A stretch of DNA of 64,000 bases from an uncultured Bacteroidales bacterium (GTDB taxonomy: Bacteria > Bacteroidota > Bacteroidia > Bacteroidales > Bacteroidaceae), in contig CAMAMB010000003.1 in NCBI GenBank assembly GCA_945836755.1, positions 1 to 64,000 on the forward strand. Direction: 5' to 3'. A program made the translations under genes and the position numbers. A model generated the notes under the pieces. That model was given only the letters and a program-made list of their open reading frames with translations. It had not been told where the DNA came from and did no database searches. Shown here in pieces: positions 1 through 8,946 of this stretch (the first letter of the stretch is position 1; the number at the start of each line of letters is the position of its first letter).

Positions 1-66
1 TAGATGTACATGCAGGAAAAACTAGATGTACATGTAGGAAATCTTAGATGTACATGTAGGTCAGTC
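1..66. repeat. 22-bp TGTACATGTA tandem array (copy A)
   Basis: Three units start at 1, 23 and 45. Each has the near-palindromic 15-mer TAGATGTACATGTAG (first unit has one change) followed by a 7-base A-rich spacer. The array lies directly behind the last visible gene of the polysaccharide operon and may continue beyond the window edge. The same family occurs at 42819-42950 and 52712-52799. Its function is unknown. Confidence 0.85.
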
Positions 67-89
67 TGCCTCTGCATGGCCCTCGCCGG

Positions 90-1268
90 TCAGAGGTCGA
101 CGCGTCGTCCCAGCTCGGCCGACATGTAAGCGGCATAGATGATGCGCGTCGTCTCGTAAGCCACATTGAAGTCAGCCTTGGGGCAGCGTCCGTAGAGGGC
201 ACACTCCATAAAGTCTTTCATCTCGTTGGCGTATCCGCGCATCACCTCGTCGAGCAGGAAAGGCTTGTTCCATCCCGTCTTGCTGGGCAGCATTTCCGAG
301 ATTTCTACATCGCCGAGCCCCTCCTCGTCGAGGAAGTACGTCTCCATCATGTCCGCCATGGTCAGCTTGCAGTGTATGGCCGCGTCGTTGCAGTAGAGTT
401 CCACGTAGTTGCGGCTGCCGCCGAGCAGGGTATCATTGGCCATGACGACGGCCCGCGAGCCGTCGCTGAAGGAGAGTATGGCGGTGCCTATATCCTCGAC
501 GTCGTGCGGCCGGGCCGCTATGTGACGGTGTTCGTGGACGGTGAGCGAGGGTGTGAGGCGCGTCATGTCGGCCTGTACGGCCGTCACCCTGATGTCCGTA
601 CCGCGTGCGAGAGCCTCCTGCCGCTTCAGCCAGAGTATGGCGCCCAAGGGGTGGGAGCCGGTGCGTATGAAGGTGCCCCCGCCCGTCTTGCTCCATTCTC
701 CGGCCACGGGCGAGCTCGACCCTTTGAGGCTCTCTTCGCCCTTGGCAAAGAGTATGCGGCTCTTCTTGGCGCGCACTATCTCGGCCGCCTTGATGATGGC
801 CGGCGCGTAGATGAAGTTTTCGCCATACATAAACTGCTTGCCGCTGCGCTCCACCACCTGCCTCAGATGGGCCAGCCGTTCGAGCAGGTGGCGGTACATG
901 GTGACCTTCGACACGCATTGCCCCACGGGCTGCGGGTCGCCTTCGCGGCCGAAGTATCCCGTAAGGGGCTTCTCGCAGATGACGTGTTTGCCGGCCGCGA
1001 GAGCCGCCTCAATCATTTCTTCGTGTACGTAAGGCGGCGTGCAGATGTCGATGACGTCGATCTCAGGGTCGGCCAGCAGGTCGCCGAAGCGGCATGAGGC
1101 CAGCTCGAAACCCCAGCGCTCGCGGGCAGCTTCTACCTGCGCCTGCCGGGGAGCGATGATGTGCTTGAGGCGTACGGGAAACCCGCTGAACATGCGCAGG
1201 GCGCTCATGTGCAGCTCAGTGGCACGGCCGGCGCCGGCCATGCCGAGAGTGAGGTGGTCTTTGTGCAT
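90..1268 (-). CDS. Gfo/Idh/MocA-family NAD(P)-dependent oxidoreductase
   Basis: A 392-residue protein with an N-terminal Rossmann motif (GMAGAGRATE, about residues 8-17) and the family's CEKP motif around residue 100, where the lysine and proline sit near the nicotinamide. The C-terminal half fits the family's beta-sheet substrate domain. The ATG at 1268 is preferred over one 60 bases upstream because the Rossmann strand follows at once and GAAAGG lies just before it. Members oxidise or reduce sugars and sugar nucleotides. As the last visible gene of the polysaccharide operon it probably makes or modifies a sugar precursor; the substrate cannot be read from sequence. Confidence 0.85.
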   Translation of the reverse strand: MHKDHLTLGMAGAGRATELHMSALRMFSGFPVRLKHIIAPRQAQVEAARERWGFELASCRFGDLLADPEIDVIDICTPPYVHEEMIEAALAAGKHVICEKPLTGYFGREGDPQPVGQCVSKVTMYRHLLERLAHLRQVVERSGKQFMYGENFIYAPAIIKAAEIVRAKKSRILFAKGEESLKGSSSPVAGEWSKTGGGTFIRTGSHPLGAILWLKRQEALARGTDIRVTAVQADMTRLTPSLTVHEHRHIAARPHDVEDIGTAILSFSDGSRAVVMANDTLLGGSRNYVELYCNDAAIHCKLTMADMMETYFLDEEGLGDVEISEMLPSKTGWNKPFLLDEVMRGYANEMKDFMECALYGRCPKADFNVAYETTRIIYAAYMSAELGRRVDL

Positions 1269-1340
1269 GGTGCCTTTCAGGTAAGTAAGGGAAACGTGAC
1301 GGCGACTGCGCAGAAGGGCAGGTAGCACCCGGGCAGCCCC

Positions 1341-1586
1341 CTATCCGGCCAGATGGGCCTCGACCATGGCGATGAGGCGGCCCACCACCTTGATGTCGTC
1401 GCTCTCTATCTCGTCGTCGCTGAACTGTATGCCAAACTCGTCTTCGATAAGTGCGATGAACTGGACAAAGCCTAACGAGTCGACGTAGCCTGTGTCTACG
1501 TAGTTGAGGGCCATGAGGTCGGTGTCGGCCGGAAGCGTGTACTCACGCTGGATGTAGTCGGTGACAAAATCTGTGATGCGTTCCAT
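1341..1586 (-). CDS. Acyl carrier protein (stand-alone)
   Basis: An 81-residue acidic, helical protein. The DSL motif at residues 36-38 places the phosphopantetheine-accepting serine at 37, and the segment after it (GFVQFIALIEDEFGI) is typical ACP helix II. It lies 104 bp downstream of an acyl-adenylating ligase on the same strand, which suggests that the ligase loads this carrier. Fatty-acid AcpP is normally found beside fabF/fabD, so this copy, inside a polysaccharide operon, is probably dedicated to acylating or otherwise decorating a sugar. The acyl group is unknown. Confidence 0.9.
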   Translation of the reverse strand: MERITDFVTDYIQREYTLPADTDLMALNYVDTGYVDSLGFVQFIALIEDEFGIQFSDDEIESDDIKVVGRLIAMVEAHLAG

Positions 1587-1690
1587 AAGCGGGGAGTGGG
1601 GGCAGGCGAAGCGGCGGAGCTTGGCCCATTGGTGGAAATGGTAGTGAGAGATGGCGGGAAGCAGCGGGCCGGCGGCTTTCGGCGTCGGCG

Positions 1691-3217
1691 TCAGTCGATG
1701 GCAGCCTCCCTGACGAGGGGGAGAATATCGTTGCGCCTCAGCTTGCCCATGGCGTTGCGCGGCAGCGCGTCGACCCTGAAGATCTTGTGCGGCTGCTGGA
1801 AGTCAGCGAGGTGGCGGGCGCAGTAGGTCTGTATGCGGCGTTTCTGAAACACCGTGCCGGGCTTGGTCACGACGGCCAGAGCCACCACTTCGCCCAGCCT
1901 ATGGTCGGGGAAGCTGAAGGCCGCGCATTCGGCAATGCCCTCCATGCGAGCCACCACGGTGTCGATGTCGGCCGGATATACGTTGACGGCCCCCGTGATG
2001 ATGAGTTCCTTCTTGCGGCCGGCGAAGTAGAGGTAGCCGTCGGCGTCGACGCTGCCGAGGTCGCCGGTGCGGAAGAAGCCGCGGGTGGTGGCTTCGTCCA
2101 TGAGGGCAGGCAACTTGTAGTAGCCCTTGCAGCGCAGCGGCGAGGCTACGGCTATCTCGCCCACGGTGTAGGGGGCGCACTCGCGGCCCTCGTCGTCGAG
2201 AATGGCGATGGCGGCCCCGTCGAAGGCGCGACCCACGGAGTCGCGCTTCGAAGGCTCTTGCTGAAAGCAGATAGACGTGGCAGTCGACGTCTCAGAAGTG
2301 CCGTACATCTCGTGAAACTCGCAGGGCAGCAGGCGCGTCAGTTCCAGCTTCACGTCCTGCTCCAAGAGGGCCGACGAAGAGACGATGGCGCGAAACGAAG
2401 CGATGGGCGGTATTTGCCACTGCTTCACCACGTCGAGTATCTGGGCCAGCTGGGCCGAAACGGCTATGGTGAAGGTGGCTTTGAGGCTTCGGGCGCAGTC
2501 AATCCACAGCTGCGGCGTAAAGCGCGGCAGGAGGACGCAGGTGGCGCCCAGCACGAGCGGCATGAGCACGAGGCGCTCGGCCAGCGAATGGTAGAGAGGA
2601 GTGGCTGCAAGTATGCGGTCGGCCTCGCTGATGGCGTACACCCGTTGGTGGGCCATGATGCGGTTGAGCTTGTTGTCCTGGCTCAGGTCGATGGGCTTGG
2701 GGCTTCCCGTCGAGCCCGACGTCAAGGTCAGGATGTACGTCTCGCCGCCATCCACTTCGGGGCCGTCGGGCCGCGTGGCGGGCATCTCGTCAATACGCGA
2801 AAAGGGCACGGCGCCCTCAAAGTCGGTGTCGAGACAGAGCGTGAAGCCCTCCGTGACCCGGTGGCCGTAGCGGGCGCAGTCGCGCAGGAAGGAGCTGCGA
2901 GCTATGAGGTGCTTGGCATCGGCCGCCTGCATGGCCGCCTTCACAGCCTCGTAGGGCATGCTGGCGTTGAGCGGCACGAGACAGAGCCCGAGGTCGGCAG
3001 CCGAGACGAAGAGGGCCACCGACTCGATGCTGTTGTTCATAGGGATGGCGATGTGGTCGCCATAGGTGGCTCCACAGCTGAGCAGCAGATGCGACAGGCG
3101 GCTCACGAAGTCGGCAAGCTCGCCGTAGGTCATGGCCTTGCCGTCGCAGATGATGGCCTCCTTGTCGGGGGTGAGGGTAGCGTGGCGGTAAAAGGCGTCG
3201 GCTATTTTACTTTTCAT
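1691..3217 (-). CDS. Acyl-adenylating ligase (AMP-binding family)
   Basis: A 508-residue member of the ANL superfamily with all main motifs: phosphate loop LTSGSTGSPKP (165-175), YGTSET (305-310), RTGDLG (383-388), hinge GRKKE (400-404) and the C-terminal catalytic lysine K492 in MGKLRR. Such enzymes activate a carboxylic acid with ATP and pass it to CoA or a carrier protein. With an acyl carrier protein next in the operon and a NeuD-like acyltransferase just upstream (3246-3878), the natural reading is acid activation, loading on the carrier, then transfer to a sugar. There is no DltB-like MBOAT protein nearby, so a D-alanylation system is not supported. The substrate is not predictable. Confidence 0.88.
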   Translation of the reverse strand: MKSKIADAFYRHATLTPDKEAIICDGKAMTYGELADFVSRLSHLLLSCGATYGDHIAIPMNNSIESVALFVSAADLGLCLVPLNASMPYEAVKAAMQAADAKHLIARSSFLRDCARYGHRVTEGFTLCLDTDFEGAVPFSRIDEMPATRPDGPEVDGGETYILTLTSGSTGSPKPIDLSQDNKLNRIMAHQRVYAISEADRILAATPLYHSLAERLVLMPLVLGATCVLLPRFTPQLWIDCARSLKATFTIAVSAQLAQILDVVKQWQIPPIASFRAIVSSSALLEQDVKLELTRLLPCEFHEMYGTSETSTATSICFQQEPSKRDSVGRAFDGAAIAILDDEGRECAPYTVGEIAVASPLRCKGYYKLPALMDEATTRGFFRTGDLGSVDADGYLYFAGRKKELIITGAVNVYPADIDTVVARMEGIAECAAFSFPDHRLGEVVALAVVTKPGTVFQKRRIQTYCARHLADFQQPHKIFRVDALPRNAMGKLRRNDILPLVREAAID

Positions 3218-3245
3218 AGTGTCAGAGGTAAATGAGATGGGGCCC

Positions 3246-3878
3246 TTAGAAGGGCACTGCGCGGGCCGGGCAGCCGAAGACTTTGGTATGGGGCGCTACG
3301 TCTTTGACCACCACCGACCCCAGGCCGAGGTAGGCTCCGTCGCCCACCACTACGTCCTGGGCCACGCACACACCGGCGGCCACAAAGACGTCGGCACCGA
3401 GACGCACGTTGCGCAGTATGTTGCAGCCGCCACTCACCACGGTGAAGTCGCCGATGACGTTGTCGTGGCCTATCTGCGTACTGAGAATGGTGACGTGGTC
3501 GCCCACCGTGGTCTGGCACGACAGCTTAGAGAAGGGGAACATGATGAGCCCCTCGCCGTAGACGGCGTAAGGGCTAACGAGGGCCGTGGGATGGATGACG
3601 GTGGCGAAGGCAGCGCCGCGGGCCTGCAGCGAGGCCACGACGGCACGCTTGGCCGCCGGCGAGCCGAGGGCTAAGGCAAAGACCTCGTCGCTCTGCGGCT
3701 TCCAGCCGCTAATCGTGCCGACCACGGAGCAGCCTATGTCGAGACCGTCGAGGGCATGGAGATTGTCGTCGAGGAAGCCGGCCACCTGCCAGGTAGGCTC
3801 CACGGCGTTGATGTCGCGTATCCATTGGAGCAACTCGCGGCCGAAGCCGCCGGCACCTACAATGAGTATCTTCTTCAT
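3246..3878 (-). CDS. NeuD/PglD-family sugar O/N-acyltransferase
   Basis: 210 residues. It begins with a Rossmann-like MKKILIVGAGGFGREL, then has a C-terminal left-handed beta-helix with hexapeptide character (VSGGCNILRNVRLGADVFVAAG, in part). This is the PglD/NeuD layout, in which an N-terminal nucleotide-sugar domain precedes the acetyl-CoA-dependent helix. The ATG at 3878 is chosen because the longer frame upstream is arginine-rich shadow sequence of the next gene. It stands between the sugar-phosphate transferase and the acyl ligase; it may acetylate an amino sugar or, less conventionally, use the acyl carrier protein encoded downstream. Confidence 0.85.
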   Translation of the reverse strand: MKKILIVGAGGFGRELLQWIRDINAVEPTWQVAGFLDDNLHALDGLDIGCSVVGTISGWKPQSDEVFALALGSPAAKRAVVASLQARGAAFATVIHPTALVSPYAVYGEGLIMFPFSKLSCQTTVGDHVTILSTQIGHDNVIGDFTVVSGGCNILRNVRLGADVFVAAGVCVAQDVVVGDGAYLGLGSVVVKDVAPHTKVFGCPARAVPF

Positions 3879-3928
3879 GGTGTTCAGATGGAAGGGGTTA
3901 TAGGTTTGGTAAATGGGGAAAGCAGTGG

Positions 3929-4582
3929 TCAGAGCTTCATGAAGTTGCCCTCGGCGTCGTGGCGTAGGTCCTCGATGCGGGCCGTGCCTATAAATTCTCC
4001 GCGGGCACCGCCGTCGTCGGCCACCGCCCCTTTGCGGGAGATGACGATGCGGAGGGTCTGGATGACGCAATGCAGGTCGGTGAGCAGACTGACGTGGTCG
4101 ACGTAACGCACATCGCCCTCAAACTGCGCCTCCCACGTGGCGCTGTTGCGGCCGGCCACCACCGAGGGACACGAAAGGCCCGGACGAACCTCGTGGCGGC
4201 GTAGCTGAGTGGGTGTGTAGCGCTCCAGATAACGTACAGGCAGGGGGCGCGGACCGATAAGGCTCATGTCGCCCTTCAGCACGTTCAGCAGTTCGGGCAG
4301 CTCGTCGATGGACGTGCTGCGGAGCAGGCGTCCCAAAGGAGTAAGGCGCTCAGGGTCGGGCAGATATACGCCGCGGCTGTCGCGGGCCTCGGTCATGGAA
4401 CGGAACTTGTACATGGTGAAGGGACGATTGCCCTTGCCGATGCGCTGCTGACGGAACAACACAGGCCTCCCTACGGCGACGCGGACGGCCAGAGCCACCA
4501 CGAGCAGCGGCAGAGCCAGCACGAGGAGGGCCAGCAGCGAGAGCGTGAAGTCGAAAAACCTCTTGAAATAACGGGCGTACAT
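3929..4582 (-). CDS. Initiating sugar-phosphate transferase (PglC/WcaJ catalytic type)
   Basis: 217 residues. An N-terminal hydrophobic segment (about 11-33) is followed by the polyprenyl-phosphate phosphoglycosyltransferase core: KFRSM (59-63), the DE dyad D93-E94 in SIDELPELLNV, and IGPRP (109-113). Members move a sugar-1-phosphate from a nucleotide sugar to undecaprenyl phosphate at the inner face of the membrane, the first committed step of polysaccharide assembly. The size matches the short PglC class rather than the long WbaP/WcaJ class with extra membrane spans. The C-terminal extension after about residue 185 is hydrophilic. Confidence 0.92.
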   Translation of the reverse strand: MYARYFKRFFDFTLSLLALLVLALPLLVVALAVRVAVGRPVLFRQQRIGKGNRPFTMYKFRSMTEARDSRGVYLPDPERLTPLGRLLRSTSIDELPELLNVLKGDMSLIGPRPLPVRYLERYTPTQLRRHEVRPGLSCPSVVAGRNSATWEAQFEGDVRYVDHVSLLTDLHCVIQTLRIVISRKGAVADDGGARGEFIGTARIEDLRHDAEGNFMKL

Positions 4583-4600
4583 GGGGATAAAAAGGAAAAG

Positions 4601-5419
4601 TTAGGTATGGCTGCGGTGACGGCGGCCCGTGAGGCCCAGCTTGGCACACAGACCGCGGGCACGCCGGCCTAAGTACATGGCGAAGATACGGCAGAAGAGG
4701 AGGATGGCGCCGAGGCGGCCTCGGCCGAATTTGCATGACGCCAACCACTGGTCGGCGAGCCACTTGCGGTGATGCAGGCGGGTGGAGATGCCGCCGTAGC
4801 TCATTGTGGTGAGTGGGCGAGGCAGCGTGACGAAGCCCACGCCCTGCTCCATACAGCGCACGAAGAGGTCTTTATCGCCGAGGATGAAGTAGCGGTCGTC
4901 GTAGAGACCCACGGAAGCATAGACCTCGCGACTGAACACCGCGGCGGGGTGAGTGATGCCCAACAGCCTGCGGCGGTAGAAGGCGTGCCGGGTGGCGTCG
5001 GTGCTGAGGGGTGAGAGGCGGTAGCTGCCGTCGGGCTGCTCCAAGCGGGCCACGCCCTCGATGATGGTGCGCTCGCCGCAGTGGGCCGCAGCCACGGGGG
5101 CGAGGACGGTGAGGGCGTCGGGCTCGAGATAGTCGTCGGAGTTGACGAGCCATATATAGCTGCCGCGGGATTGCTTGATGCCCTTGTTGAATGCGTCGTA
5201 GATGCCCTTGTCAGGCTCAGACCACCACCGCAGCCGGCCCTCAAACTCCGGGGCAAGGCGGCGGATGATGTCGACAGTGGTGTCGGTCGAGGCGCCGTCT
5301 ATAATCAGATACTCGTAGTCGGTCCACCGCTGGGCTAGCACGGAGCGCAGGGTACGCTCAATGCTGCCGGCGCTCTGGTAGCATACGGTGACGATGGAGA
5401 AAAGGGGGCGTGCTTTCAT
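4601..5419 (-). CDS. Family 2 glycosyltransferase
   Basis: 272 residues with GT-A features: N-terminal FSIVTVCYQSAGSIERTLRS, the IIDGASTDTT nucleotide-binding loop, and VNSDDYLEPDAL carrying the metal-binding acidic pair. The ATG at 5419 directly precedes the first beta strand; the longer upstream frame overlaps the next gene and is discarded. It probably adds one sugar to the lipid-linked repeat unit in the cytoplasm. The gene is 18 bp from the sugar-phosphate transferase gene, in keeping with one transcript. Confidence 0.9.
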   Translation of the reverse strand: MKARPLFSIVTVCYQSAGSIERTLRSVLAQRWTDYEYLIIDGASTDTTVDIIRRLAPEFEGRLRWWSEPDKGIYDAFNKGIKQSRGSYIWLVNSDDYLEPDALTVLAPVAAAHCGERTIIEGVARLEQPDGSYRLSPLSTDATRHAFYRRRLLGITHPAAVFSREVYASVGLYDDRYFILGDKDLFVRCMEQGVGFVTLPRPLTTMSYGGISTRLHHRKWLADQWLASCKFGRGRLGAILLFCRIFAMYLGRRARGLCAKLGLTGRRHRSHT

Positions 5420-5429
5420 GTCGATGCGG

Positions 5430-6365
5430 TCAGCTAAGGGCTGCGTCGGGCGCAAACTCGTTGAGCAGGTTCTGCATAACCGTGGGCTTGCCTGCCGAGG
5501 TGACGAGAGGGTATGCCTTCTTCCAGGTGACGTAGTGCAAGGGCGCTGTATGGTAGAAAGCCTCCATGTGCTTGGTCGACCCTTCTTTCTGAAGGCGTTT
5601 GGCGTTGCCGTAAAGGCCATGGCGATAATTCAGCACCTCCCACTCGCGGGCGAAGAGCGGGTGGCGGCGGAGCGCGCCGGCGATGAAGAGGTCGGTGACG
5701 TGGTAATCAATCAGCTGCGAGTGTTCCAGCCAGAAGGCCGCCGTGATGTCACACATGTAGCGAGCAAAGGCGTGGTCCTTGGGTGTATATATAAGGCCGA
5801 TGCACCAGCGTCCCTTCGAGATGCAGCTTATCTGCGGCATGGGTTCCTTCCATGTCCAGAGACGCTGCTTGTTGGGCACGCTGAAGGGAGCCGTCACCAT
5901 GACGGTCGCGTCTATCCACAGACCGCCGTAGTGGTATAGCAGCTCGAAGCGGATGAGGTCAGAGAGGTGGGTGATGTCGAGGCTTCCCTCGCGGACGCGT
6001 TGCCGGATGTAGGCAGGCAGCTCGAGATAGTCTTTTACGTTCTCCTCGGTGATGACGACGTGCCGGCCTTCGAGGTGGCGGCGCTGGCTTTCGACGCAGG
6101 CCTTCACCGAGCGCGGCATCTTGCTTTCGCCCTGCCACCACATGGTCCACACGTAGTCTGAGGGCTGTACGGGTCTCTCTTCGCAGCTTGTCTTTGCGGC
6201 GAGCTTGACGAGCGGCTTGACTATCTTGAGGGCCGCCTTGTCTTTGCGGCGTGCGCAGCGGCGTGAGATGTCGTGGAGGCCTACGCGTCGCGTCGCCTTG
6301 GTGAGCAGGACCCACGCCGAGAGGCGCGGGCCGTATTCTAAGAGATAGGAAAGGGCTTTCAGCAT
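5430..6365 (-). CDS. Capsular polysaccharide synthesis glycosyltransferase (GT32-like)
   Basis: 311 residues. The segment SDLIRFELLYHYGGLWIDAT (about 144-163) is the signature of the Caps_synth/GT32 group, in which the aspartate of the WIDAT strand helps bind the nucleotide sugar. VWTMWWQG near residue 75 is the usual first strand. The start at 6365 overlaps the upstream gene's stop by 7 bases, which suggests translational coupling. Acceptor and donor are unknown. Confidence 0.85.
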   Translation of the reverse strand: MLKALSYLLEYGPRLSAWVLLTKATRRVGLHDISRRCARRKDKAALKIVKPLVKLAAKTSCEERPVQPSDYVWTMWWQGESKMPRSVKACVESQRRHLEGRHVVITEENVKDYLELPAYIRQRVREGSLDITHLSDLIRFELLYHYGGLWIDATVMVTAPFSVPNKQRLWTWKEPMPQISCISKGRWCIGLIYTPKDHAFARYMCDITAAFWLEHSQLIDYHVTDLFIAGALRRHPLFAREWEVLNYRHGLYGNAKRLQKEGSTKHMEAFYHTAPLHYVTWKKAYPLVTSAGKPTVMQNLLNEFAPDAALS

Positions 6366-7339
6366 TTCTTGAAACGGATGAGCAGGCTGCACGGCAGCTT
6401 GCAGATGAGGTCGAGCAGGCGATAGCAGCGCGGCCATCTCTCATAGACGAGGCGAAGCAGCCTGAAGGCATTGCCGTTACGCACCTCCAGCTCACGCCCT
6501 GCCACGATGTACGACTGCACAGCGTAGTTCTCCCTGGCCTGAAGTATGAGGCGCTCCACGGCGGGGCTTATCGTGCCGTCGCGCTTCACTTGCTCGTAGA
6601 CGCCGCTGTGGTAGAAAGGCGTGGCGTCGTTGAGCGGCAGCATGTGGTTGAAGTAATGGAGTATCTTGCCCGTCATGAGGTATCTCACGGAGAAGCGCAC
6701 CTGAGCGTTGAATGCACCGTCCATCTCGGTGATGAGGCCCAGCTCCTGCTGGGTGCGTTGCAGGGCTTGCTGGTCTATGGCGACGCCGCGGCGCACGCTG
6801 TGCTGCCAGTGCTCGAACCATCGGTCGTAAAACCGGCGGGTGTCTGCGCAGTCGCGGCAGTAGATGACGCCGCTGTTGTAATACTTCTCCCCCTTCAGGG
6901 GCTGGTCGAAGATTTTGCGGAATGTACGTTCCAGGTTGTCGCGCTCGGGCGAGTCGGCGAGTCGGCAGTGTCCGTTGGGCACCATCATGAGCACCCCGTC
7001 GAGCTGGTCTATCTCAGTGAGCGGTGCCACTATGACCGTATCGGTGTCGATGAACAGGAAGTCGCCTGCCACGTGCCGGCGCAGCCCGGTCTTCAGCCAG
7101 CGTGAGCGCAGCATGGGGCTCATTCCCTCGGGGGTGGTCACCCTCACTATGCGGTCCATCACCGCCAGCGCTCCACGCCGGTGGCTGTTCATGACATGCG
7201 TGTAGGTGGCCTCGTCGACCACGCACACCACTTCCATCCCGCGGTTGTGGTGCTTGAGTGACCATGCCGAGACCCAGGCCTGCTCGAAGTAGACGTCCTG
7301 AGAGCCACTGACCACTACATAGACTGCTTTCGTCTTCAT
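6359..7339 (-). CDS. GT8-like glycosyltransferase
   Basis: 326 residues. FLFIDTDTVIVAPL contains the DxD motif (D98, D100), and KYYNSGVIYCRD matches the conserved N-x-G region of glycogenin/LgtC-like enzymes. The ATG at 7339 precedes the first Rossmann-like strand (KAVYVVVSGS). The longer frame upstream is the shadow of the flippase gene. It lies 65 bp behind the flippase and overlaps the next glycosyltransferase gene by 7 bases. It probably transfers a hexose or uronic acid with retention of configuration. Confidence 0.82.
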   Translation of the reverse strand: MKTKAVYVVVSGSQDVYFEQAWVSAWSLKHHNRGMEVVCVVDEATYTHVMNSHRRGALAVMDRIVRVTTPEGMSPMLRSRWLKTGLRRHVAGDFLFIDTDTVIVAPLTEIDQLDGVLMMVPNGHCRLADSPERDNLERTFRKIFDQPLKGEKYYNSGVIYCRDCADTRRFYDRWFEHWQHSVRRGVAIDQQALQRTQQELGLITEMDGAFNAQVRFSVRYLMTGKILHYFNHMLPLNDATPFYHSGVYEQVKRDGTISPAVERLILQARENYAVQSYIVAGRELEVRNGNAFRLLRLVYERWPRCYRLLDLICKLPCSLLIRFKKC

Positions 7340-7404
7340 CGGTGTCGTGTGTGGGTGGGGTGGGGCTATATATAGAGGGAGGTATATGCGGTGAGGGTCT
7401 GCGT

Positions 7405-8931
7405 CTACCGCATATACCGTACTTTCCACGGCAGCAAGTGGAGCAGGGCTTGCCGTTCGCTCTTCGTCAGACCTATCGCCAGGGTGAGGCCGGCCGTGGC
7501 AGTGAAGGTCAGGAGCATGGCGGTCCAGCGTCCGGCCACCGCCGTCACTCCGCAGAGCGGGTACAGGCCGACGCCCACTCCCATCACCATGGCTACAAGC
7601 AAGGGGCGCAGGTATGCCTCCCTCACATAGCGTCCCGAGTCGAAGCCCGCCAGGCGCCGCAGCAGTACGAGCTGCATTACGCGGTGGCTCAGGTCGGCGC
7701 CGACGAAGAGCACGAGGACTGTGGGCGGCGGAAAGCCCACGCCATATAGACCGTAGCCTATCGGGATGCACAGCAGGTAGAACGTGCTCTGCTCTATCTG
7801 AAACCATTTCACGTCGTCGTAGGCCCTGACTACGTGGCTGAGGCCGCCGCTACTGAGCGCCACGCCTGCCACGAGCAGGTAAATCCTCACGAAGAGGCTT
7901 GCCCCCTCAGGCACATGCCCTAACCATAGGCCGAGCACGTAGTCCAATTCGACCCAGAGGCTGAAGAAGATTACTTCAAAGAGCAGCAGGTTGAAGCGGC
8001 CCGTCTTGTTGGCTAAGTAGCTTACGCGCTGCATGTCGCGCTGTGCGTAGGCGCTGATTATCTGAGGGGCGGCGGCGCGGTCGAAGTTATTGCTGAAGGT
8101 GGTGACATACGTGCCCACCGATTTGCTGATGGCGAAAGCCCCGTTGACGCCGGTGCCGAAGAAGCTGTTGATGAGTAGGTCTGCCCCGGAGGAGCGTCCC
8201 ATGATGGCGAAGCTGGTCACGACGTTCCAGCCGCAGTAGGCCAGCATCTTCTTGTAGTACTTCCATTGTCCCACCCATCGCAGTCTGACCACGTCGGGCC
8301 AGCATCGCCGGGCCTCTCTCAGGTAGACAGCCAGGGTGCAGAGCGTCGTGAGGCTGTAGATGAGGCTGTACAGTCGCAGGGCGTAGCCTCCCTCGTAGCC
8401 TAAGAGCAGCGCCACGAGGCCCAGCCGCAGCAGCGTGGTAGCGGTGTCGAGCAGCGCGAGAAACTTAAACCTTTCGTGGGCCTGGAAGAGGCTCTGATAG
8501 GGGGCGTTGGCTATGCCCATGCAGGCGGTGACGAGCGCCACTTGATAGACAAAGAGCGCATCGGCCTCCTTGCCCGGCTCCACGCGCAGGCAGTGGCTCA
8601 CGTACCACAGGCCCGCCGTTTCGGCCACCACCAGGGTGAGCAGCGCCAGCGCAGCGTGTATCGTCACGGCCACATGGAAGCAGCGGGCCACCTCGCCGTC
8701 GGGGCGGCTCATCTCGACGTTGAGGAAGCGCGACGTCGCGTTGGCTAAGGGGATGGTCACGAAGGTCAGCATCACCATCAGCCCGCCCACCACGCTGAAG
8801 AGGCCGAAGTCTGACACTCCCAGCAAGGCCAGCACGAGCCTTGAGGTGTACAGTCCGGCCACCACCATGGTGAGCAGGCGAACGTACATGTAGATGGTGT
8901 TGTGAGCGATGCGGCGGTTGGCGTCGTCCAT
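7405..8931 (-). CDS. wzx: Polysaccharide repeat-unit flippase (Wzx/MOP superfamily)
   Basis: 508 residues, almost entirely hydrophobic helices (12-14 predicted by eye). The N-terminus NTIYMYVRLLTMVVAGLYTSRLVLALLGVSDFGLF (given here only in outline) has the positive residues and G-x-SDFG loop typical of Wzx/MATE-type polysaccharide exporters in Bacteroidetes. It flips the undecaprenyl-linked repeat unit across the inner membrane. It sits between the chain-length kinase and the glycosyltransferases. No Wzy polymerase was recognised within the window; it may lie beyond position 1 or elsewhere. Confidence 0.88.
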   Translation of the reverse strand: MDDANRRIAHNTIYMYVRLLTMVVAGLYTSRLVLALLGVSDFGLFSVVGGLMVMLTFVTIPLANATSRFLNVEMSRPDGEVARCFHVAVTIHAALALLTLVVAETAGLWYVSHCLRVEPGKEADALFVYQVALVTACMGIANAPYQSLFQAHERFKFLALLDTATTLLRLGLVALLLGYEGGYALRLYSLIYSLTTLCTLAVYLREARRCWPDVVRLRWVGQWKYYKKMLAYCGWNVVTSFAIMGRSSGADLLINSFFGTGVNGAFAISKSVGTYVTTFSNNFDRAAAPQIISAYAQRDMQRVSYLANKTGRFNLLLFEVIFFSLWVELDYVLGLWLGHVPEGASLFVRIYLLVAGVALSSGGLSHVVRAYDDVKWFQIEQSTFYLLCIPIGYGLYGVGFPPPTVLVLFVGADLSHRVMQLVLLRRLAGFDSGRYVREAYLRPLLVAMVMGVGVGLYPLCGVTAVAGRWTAMLLTFTATAGLTLAIGLTKSERQALLHLLPWKVRYMR

Positions 8932-8946
8932 GCGGTGTCGTCTTGT

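Noticed and set aside
372-1097. Long plus-strand frame opposite the oxidoreductase gene
   Set aside because: High GC content gives many long antisense frames; this one has no start signal, no motif, and lies fully within a well-supported gene.
1341-3217. A D-alanylation (dlt) locus
   Set aside because: The ligase and carrier protein fit, but there is no DltB-type membrane acyltransferase or DltD, and the setting is a polysaccharide operon.
1787-3235. 482-codon plus-strand frame opposite the acyl ligase
   Set aside because: Shadow of the ligase, Gly/Ala/Val/His-rich with no recognisable family.
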